A DNA stretch of 49,679 bases, taken from positions 1 through 49,679 of the forward strand of contig CAYLPJ010000051.1 of NCBI GenBank assembly GCA_964385465.1, given 5' to 3'. The stretch comes from CAYLPJ01 sp964385465. GTDB lineage: Bacteria > Planctomycetota > Phycisphaerae > SM23-33. The notes under the pieces were generated by a model. That model saw only the letters and a program-made list of their open reading frames with translations. It was not told the DNA's origin and searched no databases. Below, one piece after another: positions 1 to 11,700 of this stretch (its first letter is position 1; each line of letters opens with the position of its first letter). Position numbers and translations under genes: made by a program.

Positions 1-350
1 AATCGTTGGCGAAGAAAAGCGGCGTCGTTGCCGCCGCACTCCATATTTGGCGGCGGGGGCCTTGGGAGTGCGATGGGCGGCGCGCCGCTTCGACGGGAGA
101 CGTGGGGCGGCTTTGACGGCGGACGCAGCCACGCTTGCCGCGACGGGCCTGGTGTGCGGGCGGCAATCGTTGGCGAAGAAAAGCGGCGTCGTTGCCGCCG
201 CACTCCATATTTGGCGGCGATGGCCGTGGAGTGCGATGGGCGGCGCGCCGCTTCGACGGGACGCGCGGGGCGGTTTTGCGCCCGACGCAGCCACGCTTGC
301 CGCGACGGGCCCGCTGTGCAGGTTGCCCCGTTGGCGGGGAGAAGCGGCGG
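1..350. repeat. ~164-bp tandem repeat, two copies plus a decayed third
   Basis: The segment starting at base 1 recurs at base 165 with the same order of blocks (AATCGTTGGCGAAGAAAAGC, then CTCCATATTTGGCGGCG, then GCGCCGCTTCGACGGGA, then CGCAGCCACGCTTGCCGCGA). A degenerate third start follows near 325-350 (TTGGCGGGGAGAAGCGGCGG). The period is 164 bp for copies 1 to 2 and about 161 for the decayed copy. It is not a multiple of three, so the open frames through it are not a repeated protein. The array may begin upstream of the window. No gene is seen from 1 to 470; bases 351-470 hold nothing else recognisable. Confidence 0.85.
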
Positions 351-470
351 CTTCGTCAGGCGCATGTGGCGGCGGGTTGGGCGCGAGCGTCCTTCCGCGG
401 CGTCAGCTCATCGCCTCTCGGTCGCCTGCATCCCGGCCGGGGGTCGACCGGGGCGCCCGGGCCGGCAGCG

Positions 471-1046
471 CTACTCGCCGGAGACGAAGACGCGTTCGGC
501 GAACTTGCGTTCGGTGAAGGGGCTGGAGAACGTGACGGCCAGGACAAAGCGGCTGCCGACGGGGATGGCGCGGTACCACTGGAGCTTGAACTTGTAGGCC
601 CGTGTGATGCTGTCCCAGTGGAGCATGTTCTTCTCGGGTTCGAGGAGGTTCTCCTCCCACGTGGCGATGCGGGCGCCGCGGGGGTCGGGGCTGTCGGCGC
701 GGTGGCGGTGGAGGGCGAAGCGGAACGTGCCGAACGCCTTGGTCGCGTCGCCGTAGGCATCGAGGGCCTCGACCCGCACGTCGATGCCCTTGACGCCGCC
801 GGCCTCGTCAAACGTCCGCGTGCCCGTGAATGGATGAACCCGCACCGTCTCGGGCAGCAGCAGGTGCAGCGGCTCGGGTACGGGCACCTCGGCGGCCTCG
901 GGGGACTTGCCGGCCGGGTCATCGAACGGGTCTTCGAGGCCGAACTTGCCGTCCTCGCACCCCCCGGCCAGCAGGGCCGCCAGCAGGGCCAAGGCCGGGC
1001 CGACAGTGCGTATGGGCATGCTCCGCATGGGTTGGCTCTGGTGCAA
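471..1046 (-). CDS. Putative secreted lipoprotein, function unknown
   Basis: A 191-residue protein with a type II signal peptide: a short basic start, a hydrophobic run rich in A and L, and the lipobox LAGGC around residue 30. It is therefore probably lipid-anchored. The mature part begins with an acidic stretch (EDGKFGLEDPFDDP) and continues as a compact domain with several aromatic residues; I do not recognise its family. The start shown is a TTG with AAGGAA seven bases upstream. ATG codons at 1028 and 1019 are in frame and would give a shorter signal peptide, so the start is uncertain. The gene lies downstream of, and in the same direction as, the HEAT-repeat gene, separated by about 170 bases. 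Confidence 0.7.
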   Translation of the reverse strand: MHQSQPMRSMPIRTVGPALALLAALLAGGCEDGKFGLEDPFDDPAGKSPEAAEVPVPEPLHLLLPETVRVHPFTGTRTFDEAGGVKGIDVRVEALDAYGDATKAFGTFRFALHRHRADSPDPRGARIATWEENLLEPEKNMLHWDSITRAYKFKLQWYRAIPVGSRFVLAVTFSSPFTERKFAERVFVSGE

Positions 1047-1219
1047 GGCGTTGTTCCTTGTCGGGCCGCAGTGACCGGCAGGAGGGCCGGCAGGGGGCGT
1101 TGGCGGTGGTGCCTCGTGCCGTTGACCTCATCAGGACCATCCCGATCCTTCCCGCGCTGCCGCGGCCGTCATGGTAGGCTGGGACCGAAGCGTATTCAAG
1201 AGCGGCCCTTGCTGGGCGG

Positions 1220-2602
1220 TTACCGGCGTTCGGTCAGCCAGGCCTTCCAGGCTTCGACGACCTTTCGTCTGGCGGCGGGGGGGGCGTCGGGGTCGTAGGG
1301 GGCGTCTCGGCCGGTGAGTCTGCACAGGGCGGCGGCGATGTTCTTGCGGGCGTAGTCCCCCGGGGCCTGGAGGGCGCGGACCAGCGCGGCGACCTGGGCG
1401 TCGCTCGGGCGGTTCATGGCCGCGAGGGCCTTGGCGGCCGCGGCGCGGACCTGCTCGTTGTCGTCGCCCAGCAGGCCGGTGAGCCGGGCGAGGTTGAAGT
1501 CGCTGGCCTGGCCCTTCAGCGCGGCGGCGACGGTGGCACGGACCTTGGGGTCGGGGCTGTCGAAGCTGACGGCCAGGAGCTTCTCGGGCACCCGCTTGCG
1601 GAAGATGAGAAAGCCCACGAGCGCCCGCGCGGTGACGCCGCGTCCGCCGGCGGCAACGGCCTTGGCGAGGATCGCCTCATCCAGCGTCGCGCTCCGCTGG
1701 GCGGGGCCGTAGTAGGCGACGATCTGCCGGACGTCGCCGTGTCGCCCGTCGAGCATCCGCACCAGCTCCGCCACCGCGCGGGGGCAGTGAATCTTCGCGA
1801 TGGCCGTGGCGATCCACTGCCGCGAGTGCCCCGGGCGCTTCGGGCTGCGGAGGGCCTCGATCAGGTACGGCAGGATGCCTTCGCCGGCCTCGACGGCCGC
1901 GGAATGGGCCGCCATCGCCGACCATGCGTCGCGGTCGAACTGCCGGATGAGCCGGGCGGCGAAGGCCTTCTGCTCGGCCTCGGTCAAGCCGTCCCACAGC
2001 GGCGGGGCGATCTCGACCATGACGTCGTTGCTGGCCAGCAGCAGCGGGCGCTCGTCGCCGCGGGGCACGTAGAGCATGAAGCGTGCCTTGGCCTTGCCGG
2101 GCGCGAGCTTGGCGCCGAGCTTGCCGTCGGCGGCCGGCAGGGACACCCCGCTGTCGGGCTTGAGAAAGGCGGTGTAGACCTGCCGGCGCCTCTCGTAGGA
2201 AAACACGTCGGCCTTGGCGAGGTCGGCCGGGGGGAGCGTGACGGTCTTGCCCCCGGGCAGTGCGGCGGGCCAGTCGTCGGCCTCGGCGGCCGGGCGGACC
2301 TTGCCGGTCACCCAGGCGTTGTCCCCGGCGTAGACCAGCAGCAGCCAGCCGAAGGCCTTCCGCGGCGGGGCGAGGGTGACCGGCGCGGCCCCGAGGTTGC
2401 GGAGGGCGAGCTGCACGCGGAACGCCCCGCCTGCCCGGACGGTCCCCTTGATGGCCAGCGAGAGTTGGGCGCCGGCCTTGGCGGTGCCCCATTCGCGCTG
2501 GGCGGCCGGTCGAGTCGCCGGCGCGGCGGCGACGGCGTTCGCCGCCGTTGCCAACGTCAGCATCGGGGCGAGCGAGGCGGCGAGCACGTGCATGAATCGC
2601 AT
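1220..2602 (-). CDS. Secreted HEAT-repeat protein
   Basis: A 460-residue protein with a signal peptide (residues 1-27, ending around NAVAAAPA). Residues about 35-200 look like a beta-sandwich domain. From about residue 225 the chain becomes a series of alanine- and leucine-rich helix pairs of HEAT type (for example DSPDPKVRATVAAALKG and LGDDNEQVRAAAAKALAAM), which usually act as protein-binding scaffolds. A GAAAGG motif precedes the ATG by six bases. A second in-frame Met lies at residue 4. The protein is probably exported to the periplasm or cell surface. No catalytic motif is visible, and the beta domain is not assigned to a family. Confidence 0.75.
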   Translation of the reverse strand: MRFMHVLAASLAPMLTLATAANAVAAAPATRPAAQREWGTAKAGAQLSLAIKGTVRAGGAFRVQLALRNLGAAPVTLAPPRKAFGWLLLVYAGDNAWVTGKVRPAAEADDWPAALPGGKTVTLPPADLAKADVFSYERRRQVYTAFLKPDSGVSLPAADGKLGAKLAPGKAKARFMLYVPRGDERPLLLASNDVMVEIAPPLWDGLTEAEQKAFAARLIRQFDRDAWSAMAAHSAAVEAGEGILPYLIEALRSPKRPGHSRQWIATAIAKIHCPRAVAELVRMLDGRHGDVRQIVAYYGPAQRSATLDEAILAKAVAAGGRGVTARALVGFLIFRKRVPEKLLAVSFDSPDPKVRATVAAALKGQASDFNLARLTGLLGDDNEQVRAAAAKALAAMNRPSDAQVAALVRALQAPGDYARKNIAAALCRLTGRDAPYDPDAPPAARRKVVEAWKAWLTERR

Positions 2603-2621
2603 GGCGGGCCTTTCGTGGGTT

Positions 2622-2814
2622 GTTACTGGTTACCAGGTAGCAGGTATCGGGAAGAGGCGTCGCGGGCGCGTGGGCGCCGTTGGGGGTTCCCCTTGTTGAA
2701 CGCGCGACAGGCGGTTGGCGGTCCGTTGCTTCGCGGCAAGGGGGCGCCCGCACACCGCCCCCGCGCCCGCCCCCGCGAAGCTCCGGCTGCTAACTGGTAA
2801 CTGCTAACTGGTAA
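2622..2814. repeat. Inverted-repeat-bounded intergenic element
   Basis: The gap between two minus-strand genes carries GTTACTGGTTACCAGGTAGC at 2622 and, in inverse orientation, two tandem copies of the 14-mer CTGCTAACTGGTAA at 2787-2814. The right end reads as the reverse complement of the left end apart from a few changes and the duplication. Between them are about 140 bases of G+C-rich sequence without a gene. The structure resembles a small non-coding element with terminal inverted repeats. Mobility is not shown. Confidence 0.5.
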
Positions 2815-2817
2815 CGA

Positions 2818-4902
2818 CTACCGGTTCCCCCCCGCCAGCCGGAAGCGGGCCGCGGCTTCGGCGGCGCCGACCACGCGGTCCCAGACGGCGACGTGCGACA
2901 TCTCGCCGGACCAGTCGCGGCGGTCGCGGTACTCGTCGCCGAACAGCAGGTGCTGCGGCGTCCAGTTCGAGAAATCGCCGGTGACCGCGTCGGTGTCCAG
3001 CACTCGCTTGCCGTCCACGTAGCAGGTCATGCGCCCGGGGGAGTAGCTGACGATCACGTGGACCGGCCCGGCGTCGGGGAGCTTGCAGAGCGTGACTTCC
3101 GGCCGCTGGCCGCTCAGGCCGGTGGCCGGCGTGCGGAGGCGGAAGACCAACCGGTCCCGCTCCTGGCCCAGCGTGAAGTTGCGGTGGTGCCCGTCGGTGG
3201 AGAACGAGACGATCCTCGCCGGGCCGGACTGGCGCAGGTCGGCCGGGTCCAGCAGGGCCTCGACGGCGAGCTGGTTGCTCTTGCGGCAGGCGGCGAGCAG
3301 GCGTGCGTTGACGGGCTTGTCGGCCAGCATGGCGCCGTCGGCGAGGTGCATTCGGCCGTCGCCGGCCAGTTCGGCATCGCCTCGCGGCGAGAGTTTCACG
3401 CCGCGGGAGGCCCGGGCGTCCTGCCAGGCGAAGAGCAGCCCGTCGCGGCTGCCCGGCCAGGCGGAGGCGAGCTTCGGCGCGGCCGCGTCGTGGAGCGTGG
3501 CGGCCTTGGCGGCCTCGCCGGCGGCGGCGGGCGAGGGCGACGGCGTCTCGGCCGGCGTTGGCGGGCGCGTCTCGTGGCGGGTGATGCTGGCCGAGCGGTG
3601 CTCGGGTCGGACGGACAGGACGACCATGGCGCCGTTCCGGTCCTTGCAGCAGATCAGGCCGTTGGCGAAGGCGAGGTGCGGATAGCAGGTGCCCTTGACG
3701 AGTCCCTCGACGCGGCTGAGTTCGGTGTAGTTGTCGGCGAAGGGGTCCAGCAGGGCCAGCCTGCCGTTGCCGAACGCCATCAGCTTGCCGTCGCCGGTGA
3801 GGATCATGGACCCGTGGCCGAAGTTTCCGCCGCGCCATACAGATTGGCCGTCGGCGAGCTTGAGGCAGCGCAGGACCTTGTTGAGCAGGAAGACGCGTCC
3901 GCCGGCGACGACGGGCGTGCTGACCAGCGTGTGTGCCCGCGACCGCCACAGCCGCCGCGCCTTGCCCGGCGCGACGGCCAGGCGCTCGGTGTTGCTCTGG
4001 TTGTACTCGCTGGTCAGCAGCACGCTGCCGTCGTCGACGGCGGCGGGGGTGGGGATGTTGCAGGCGAAATCGGTCTTGCGGGGCCAGGTCGCCAGCGTCT
4101 TGCCCGCCGAGTCCGGCCCGGCGCGGAAGACCACCAGCCCGTCGATCCGCAGCTCGGCGAAGGCGTCGACGCCGCCGACGCGAAGGGGCGTCAGCCCCCC
4201 CGAGTGCCCGCCGGGGCCGCGATGCTCGCTCGCCCAGACTTGCTTGCCCGTCCGCTTGTCGAAGGCCATCACCGTGCCCTCCTCGGCGCCGACCTCGGCC
4301 AGGACGAGCCGGCCGAGGATATACGGCGAGCACGTGTGCCCGTAGTCCCGCCGGCCGCGACCGACGTCCCGCCGCTGGCGGATGGTGAACCGCTCGTGGA
4401 AGTTGATCTCCCAGACGAGCTTGCCCTCGGCGGCGGTGTCCCAGCAGCGGAGGTCGCCGTCGACGCCCTGGGTGTAAAGCAGCCCGGTGCCCGGGTCGAG
4501 CGTCGGCGTGGCCGACGGGCCGCCGTAGGCGCCGGTGTCGCCGGTGCGCAGCCGGCCCTGGTAGCGGCCGGCGCGGGTCTGGCGCCAAAGCTCCTCGCCG
4601 GTGGCGGCGTCGAAGCAGTAGAGCACGTCGGGCCCGGCGGGGTTTCGGCGGCGGTCGGCTCGCCCGGCGAAGCCCATCACGTACAGCCGCCCGCCGGCCA
4701 GCAGCGGCGAGGTGCAGCCGGGGCCCACGTCGCGAGCCCACAGCCTGGCCGGGGGCCAGCCGGTGGCGTGGCGGGACGGCTCGTCGGTCGTGCCATCCCC
4801 CCGCGGCCCGCGCCAGCGATGCCAGTCGGCCGCGAAAGCGGCGGAAGCCAGCAGAGACACCATGACCGCCGAGAGCAGAAGCGAACGAACGGAATCACGC
4901 AT
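2818..4902 (-). CDS. Secreted PQQ-like beta-propeller protein with C-terminal LamG-like domain
   Basis: A 694-residue protein with a clear signal peptide (residues 1-24, cleavage near AAFAA). The sequence DWHRWRGPRGDGTT that follows is typical of the start of planctomycete PQQ-type propellers. Residues about 25-450 hold propeller blades with the recurring pattern of a hydrophobic strand, FDAATGEELW-like turns and tryptophan docking (CFDAATGEELWRQ, FDKRTGKQVWASE). Residues about 500-690 match a concanavalin-like/LamG fold (FSTDGHHRNFTLGQ, MTCYVDGKRVLD, FGDEYRDRRDWSGEM). The likely role is extracellular binding or scaffolding; no PQQ-enzyme catalytic residues are evident. AGGAGG lies eight bases before the ATG. 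Confidence 0.85.
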   Translation of the reverse strand: MRDSVRSLLLSAVMVSLLASAAFAADWHRWRGPRGDGTTDEPSRHATGWPPARLWARDVGPGCTSPLLAGGRLYVMGFAGRADRRRNPAGPDVLYCFDAATGEELWRQTRAGRYQGRLRTGDTGAYGGPSATPTLDPGTGLLYTQGVDGDLRCWDTAAEGKLVWEINFHERFTIRQRRDVGRGRRDYGHTCSPYILGRLVLAEVGAEEGTVMAFDKRTGKQVWASEHRGPGGHSGGLTPLRVGGVDAFAELRIDGLVVFRAGPDSAGKTLATWPRKTDFACNIPTPAAVDDGSVLLTSEYNQSNTERLAVAPGKARRLWRSRAHTLVSTPVVAGGRVFLLNKVLRCLKLADGQSVWRGGNFGHGSMILTGDGKLMAFGNGRLALLDPFADNYTELSRVEGLVKGTCYPHLAFANGLICCKDRNGAMVVLSVRPEHRSASITRHETRPPTPAETPSPSPAAAGEAAKAATLHDAAAPKLASAWPGSRDGLLFAWQDARASRGVKLSPRGDAELAGDGRMHLADGAMLADKPVNARLLAACRKSNQLAVEALLDPADLRQSGPARIVSFSTDGHHRNFTLGQERDRLVFRLRTPATGLSGQRPEVTLCKLPDAGPVHVIVSYSPGRMTCYVDGKRVLDTDAVTGDFSNWTPQHLLFGDEYRDRRDWSGEMSHVAVWDRVVGAAEAAARFRLAGGNR

Positions 4903-4928
4903 CGGACAACCTCCTGGCCGTTTATCGG

Positions 4929-4934
4929 ATTCTA
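4929..4934 (-). promoter_or_regulatory. -10-like box TAGAAT upstream of the PQQ/LamG gene
   Basis: On the minus strand TAGAAT (5 of 6 to the sigma-70 -10 consensus) lies 27 bases before the ATG at 4902. A second TAGAAT sits 23 bases further upstream. No good -35 hexamer is seen at the right distance, so the call rests on the -10 box and position alone. Confidence 0.35.
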
Positions 4935-5005
4935 CGGGGTTCGCGAGGGGAATTCTACGGGCAAACGGTTCCGGTCAGTCCGGCGTTCGCGGGGCTCAAA
5001 ACGGA

Positions 5006-5034
5006 TTGACACCGCGGCGTGTGCGTTCTACACT
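5006..5034 (+). promoter_or_regulatory. Near-consensus sigma-70-type promoter of ppdK
   Basis: TTGACA at 5006-5011, a spacer of exactly 17 bases, and TACACT at 5029-5034. Transcription would start near 5041, about 47 bases before the ATG at 5088. This also argues against an upstream translation start at 5019, which would fall between the two boxes. Confidence 0.75.
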
Positions 5035-5087
5035 TCGCTGCTCGGACAATCCCGGAAACCGCACCTGAAACAATGGAGACGATCGCG

Positions 5088-7850
<2,763 letters not shown>

Positions 7851-7874
7851 CCGCCGACTCTTCTGCCGACACCC

Positions 7875-7916
7875 CCGACGGCCGGGCCTGTCGCCCCCGA
7901 CAGCCCCGGCCGTCGG
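7875..7916 (+). terminator. Long hairpin after ppdK
   Basis: CCGACGGCCGGG (7875-7886) pairs perfectly with CCCGGCCGTCGG (7905-7916). Inside, after one C-C mismatch, CTGTCG pairs with CGACAG around a CCCC loop, giving 18 base pairs in all. There is no T-run afterwards, so it may be a terminator of the kind without a U tract or a 3' RNA-stabilising structure. Confidence 0.55.
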
Positions 7917-7960
7917 CCTGCGCGGGGACATGTGATACGATGGGGACAAGCCCGGTCCTT

Positions 7961-7989
7961 TTGTGAGTTCCCCCCCCGCCCGGTACAAT
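7961..7989 (+). promoter_or_regulatory. Promoter upstream of the DUF1080 gene
   Basis: TTGTGA (7961-7966), 17-base spacer, TACAAT (7984-7989, 5 of 6 to consensus). The predicted start of transcription is close to the ribosome-binding site AAGGAGA before the ATG at 8010, giving a very short leader. Confidence 0.6.
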
Positions 7990-8009
7990 CGCCGGGGAAG
8001 GAGAATGCG

Positions 8010-8771
8010 ATGAGCGATCGACGGATGCTGGCGGCGATGGTGGTCCTGGCGGTCGGTGCAGCGGGGGCCCTCGCCGCCGGGCCCGAAGCGAAGAAACCCC
8101 CGGCGACGAAGCCGGCCGCCACGCGGGCCGAGCGCGAGAGGGCCGAGGGGTTCCGGTGGATCTTCGACGGCAAGACGCTGGCCGGCTGGTCCGGCAGCAA
8201 GGAGTGGTTCCGCGCGGAAGACGGCGCGATCGTCGGCGGGCACCTCGACAAGCGGATCCCCCGCAACGAGTTCCTCACCACCGACAGGGCCTACGGCGAC
8301 TTCGAGCTGCGGCTGAAGGTCAAGCTCGTCCGGCCGGGGGGCAACGCGGGGATCCAGGTCCGCTCGGCGCGCATCCCGGACCACCACGAGATGCGCGGCT
8401 ACCAGGCGGACGTGGGGGGCAAGTGGTGGGGCAAGCTGTACGACGAATCGCGCCGCCGCCGCGTCCTCGCCGGGCCCGACGCCAAGCTCCAGAAGAAGCT
8501 CGTCAAGCGCGGCGAATGGAATGACTACGTCATCCGCTGCCGCGGCCGGCGCATCCAGCTCTGGCTCAACGGCCGGCAGACGGTGGACTACACCGAGACG
8601 GACAAGAAGGTCCTCGCCACCCCGCTGGCCCGCCGGGGGCTGATCGGCCTCCAGATCCACAGCGGCGCGGCCAACGAGGCCCACTACAAGGACATCCGCA
8701 TCAAGGAACTCCGGCCGGCGACGGCCCCCGCCACGCGTCCGAGCGAAGGGAAGGGCAAGGTAGGGCGATGA
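8010..8771 (+). CDS. Secreted DUF1080 (3-keto-disaccharide hydrolase type) protein
   Basis: A 253-residue protein with a signal peptide (about residues 1-23, ending ALAAG) and one DUF1080 domain. Recognisable landmarks are GFRWIFDGKTLAGW near the start, NEFLTTDRAYGDFELRLKVK, NAGIQVRS, GEWNDYVIRCRG, IQLWLNGRQTVDY and GLIGLQIHSG. The family has a concanavalin-like fold; some members cleave 3-keto-glucosides, but many planctomycete paralogues are uncharacterised, so the enzymatic role is only likely. AAGGAGA precedes the ATG. The stop codon overlaps the ATG of the next gene (ATGA, 8768-8771), so the two are probably translated together. Confidence 0.9.
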   Translation: MSDRRMLAAMVVLAVGAAGALAAGPEAKKPPATKPAATRAERERAEGFRWIFDGKTLAGWSGSKEWFRAEDGAIVGGHLDKRIPRNEFLTTDRAYGDFELRLKVKLVRPGGNAGIQVRSARIPDHHEMRGYQADVGGKWWGKLYDESRRRRVLAGPDAKLQKKLVKRGEWNDYVIRCRGRRIQLWLNGRQTVDYTETDKKVLATPLARRGLIGLQIHSGAANEAHYKDIRIKELRPATAPATRPSEGKGKVGR

Positions 8772-11700
8772 CGCGGCCGTCCGTTGCACCTGCGGAGGGG
8801 CGGGGCGTTCGCGTCGCGGCCGGCGTGCTGCTGGCCGTCGCGTGGGCGCAGTGCGCTGCCCCGTCGGCCGCCGGGGGGGAGGACTGGCCCACCGACCGCC
8901 ACGACAACCGCCGTTCCGGTGTGACGGGCGAGCGCCTGGCCCCGCCGCTGTCGGCACGGTGGGTGTTCCGCCCGAGCGTTCCCCCGGCCGACGGGTGGGC
9001 CCTGCCGGTCAACGGCTACGGCGCCCGCAAGAACAAGCCGAACGTCAGCTACGACGACGCCGCGCGGGTGGTGGCCGTCGGGAGCGCCGTGTACTTCGCC
9101 GCCTCCGGCGAGCACGCCGTCTACGCCCTCGACGCCGCGACCGGGCGCATCCGGTGGCGGCATCTCGCTGCGGGGGCCGTGCGGTTGCCCCCGGTCGTCC
9201 ACGACGGGCGCGTCGTCTTCGGCGACGACGCCGGGACCATCACCGCCCTGGCCGCAGACTCCGGGCAGCCGCTGTGGCGGGTGGCCTGCGCGCCCACGCC
9301 CGAACGCGTCGCCGGCCAGGGGCGGTTTTCCTCGCCCTGGTGCATCCGCGCCGGCGCGCTGGTCGACGACGGCATCGCATGGTTCACCGCCGGGCTCTTC
9401 CCGGCCGAGGGGGTCTACCTCTGGAAGGTCCGCGTCGCCGACGGCGAGGTCCTGCTCCGCCGCCGGCTGGACACCGGCGGCGTGGACGCACCCAGCCCGC
9501 AGGGCCCGATGCTCGCGGCGGGGGGCTCGATCTACATGACATCCCGCGTGACCCCCACGCGATGGCGCAAGGCCGACGGGCGGCAGGCGGACCTCCGCAC
9601 GCCGCTGCCGAAGGCCCGCCACGCCGCCTGGAGGTTCCACGACGGCGGGTCGTACGCCCAGCTCTGGCCCGGGCCGAGGCTGGTCTACGGCAAAGCGGCC
9701 CTGATGGCGTTCGACCCCGAGAAGGTGGTGGTGGACAAGTACAACCGCAAGCGTCTCGGCGACCGCGTCTGGCATTGGTTCAACGCCCGCCAGACGGTTC
9801 TCGCCGGCTCGCGGGCGGTCTTCGCCACCGATTACCACATCCTCGCCGTCGACCGCGACAGGCTGCCCGAACTCGCCGACGGCGTCTGCAAAGACTTCGA
9901 GGACGCCTACCGCGAGCACCGCGTCGCCGACCGGCTGGAGACCCAGGCCGAGCACGACCGGCTCGTCGCCGAGCACGGGCCCGACCACCCGAAGGCCCTG
10001 CGGCTGCGAAACGGGCCCCTGCGGTGGAGCCAGGAAGCGTGGGACGCCTGGCCGGCCGCGCGGGACGCGATCTTCGCACGCCTTCGCCGGCGGTGCGCCT
10101 GGATGACCCCCGTGGTCGCCAACGAGGCGATGATCCTTGCCGGCGACGTCCTCTATGCCGGCGGGCAGGACCGCGTCCTCGCCCTCGACGCCGACACCGG
10201 CCGGCAGCTCTGGTCCGCCCCCGCCGCCGCCCGCGTGCGCTCGCTCGCCGTCGCCCACGGGCGCCTGCTGGTCAGCACCGCCGACGGGGCCGTCACCTGC
10301 TACGCCGCCGGGCCCGCCCCTGCCGCCGGGCCCGCCCCTGCCGCCGGGCCCGCCGAGGTCCGGACCGCGCGGGAGCCCCGGCGCGGCGGGGACGCCGGCG
10401 GAGACGACGCCATGGAGCGCCTCGCCGCCGCCGCTCTCGCCGCCACGCCCGCCGCGAAGGGCTACGCGCTGGTGGTCGGCCCGGGCGCCGCACGGCTGGC
10501 AGGTGAGATGGCGGACGCCGGCGGGCTGCGCCTCGAGGCCGTCGAGCCGGATCCCGTGGCCGCCGAGGCCGCCCGGGCCGAGCTCGCCGACGCCGGCCTC
10601 CACGGCGGGCGCGTCTGCGTGACCGCGGCCGGGGACGGCTCGCTGCCGTACCCGCCGTACGTGTTCAACCTGGCGGTGGACCTCGGCTCGCTCGGCGGGG
10701 GCGCCCCGGCGGTTTCGTCGGCGGAGCTCCTCCGCGTCGTCCGCCCGTGCGGCGGGGTGGCGCTGGTGGGGCGGTCGGCCGCGGGGGGCGAGTTGGACGC
10801 CGCCTGCGCCGCCGCGGACGCCTCGCCCCCGGCGGCGGCGGCGGGGGGGCTGCGGATCGTCCGCGGTCGGCTGGCCGGCTCGGCCGACTGGACGCACAAC
10901 TACGCCACGCCGGCCAGGACGTACGCCGGCGGCGACCGCCGCGTGACCGGGCCGCTGGGCATGCTGTGGTACGGCCCGCCGGGCCCGCGGAAGCGGATCG
11001 AGCGGCACGCGGCGCCGCCGGTGCCCCTGGTGGTCGACGGCGTGATGTTCACGATCGGCTACGACCTGGTGATGGCCTACGACGCCTACAACGGCGTCCG
11101 GCACTGGCAGCGGCTGATCCCGGGGGCGACGCGGACGTCGCTGCCGATCGGCACGTCCAACCTCGCGGCGGACGGCAACAGCCTGTACGTCGTGGTCGAC
11201 GACCGCCGCTGCCTCCGCCTCGACGCGCGGACGGGCAGGACGCTGCGGACCTACCGGCCGGCGGCCCTGCCGGGTGAGGCCGCCGGAGACGACGCGCCCG
11301 AGAGGCACTGGGGCTGGATCGCGAGGGTGGGGGAGATGCTGCTGGGCAGCCGCAGCCGCCGCGACGAGCGGCGCCGCCGCGCGGACCTCCAGCGCAGCGA
11401 CGGCCTGTTCGCCCTGGCTGCCGCCGACGGCGCGACCCGCTGGACGCACCGGGCGGGGGGGATCGACCACGACGGCATCGCCGTCGCCGGCGGGCGGGTG
11501 TTCTTCGTCGCCCGCGACCTCACCGACGCCCAGCGCGACGCCGCCGAGGCCGACACGGCCTTCCGCGACGGCGCCGTGCCGGACCGCAAGCCCCTCGACC
11601 GCCGGGGAAAGCCCGTCGCCCCCGACCTCCGCCGGCTGGTCTGCCTCGACGCGGCCACGGGGGAGGTGGCGTGGCAGCGCCCGATCGACGCTACCGACGT

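Noticed and set aside
1..350. CRISPR array
   Set aside because: The repeat unit is ~164 bases in direct tandem without spacers, and no cas gene is present.
5019..5087. An upstream start for pyruvate phosphate dikinase
   Set aside because: The -10 box at 5029-5034 lies inside this extension and the extra residues have no family match; the ATG at 5088 has a ribosome-binding site.
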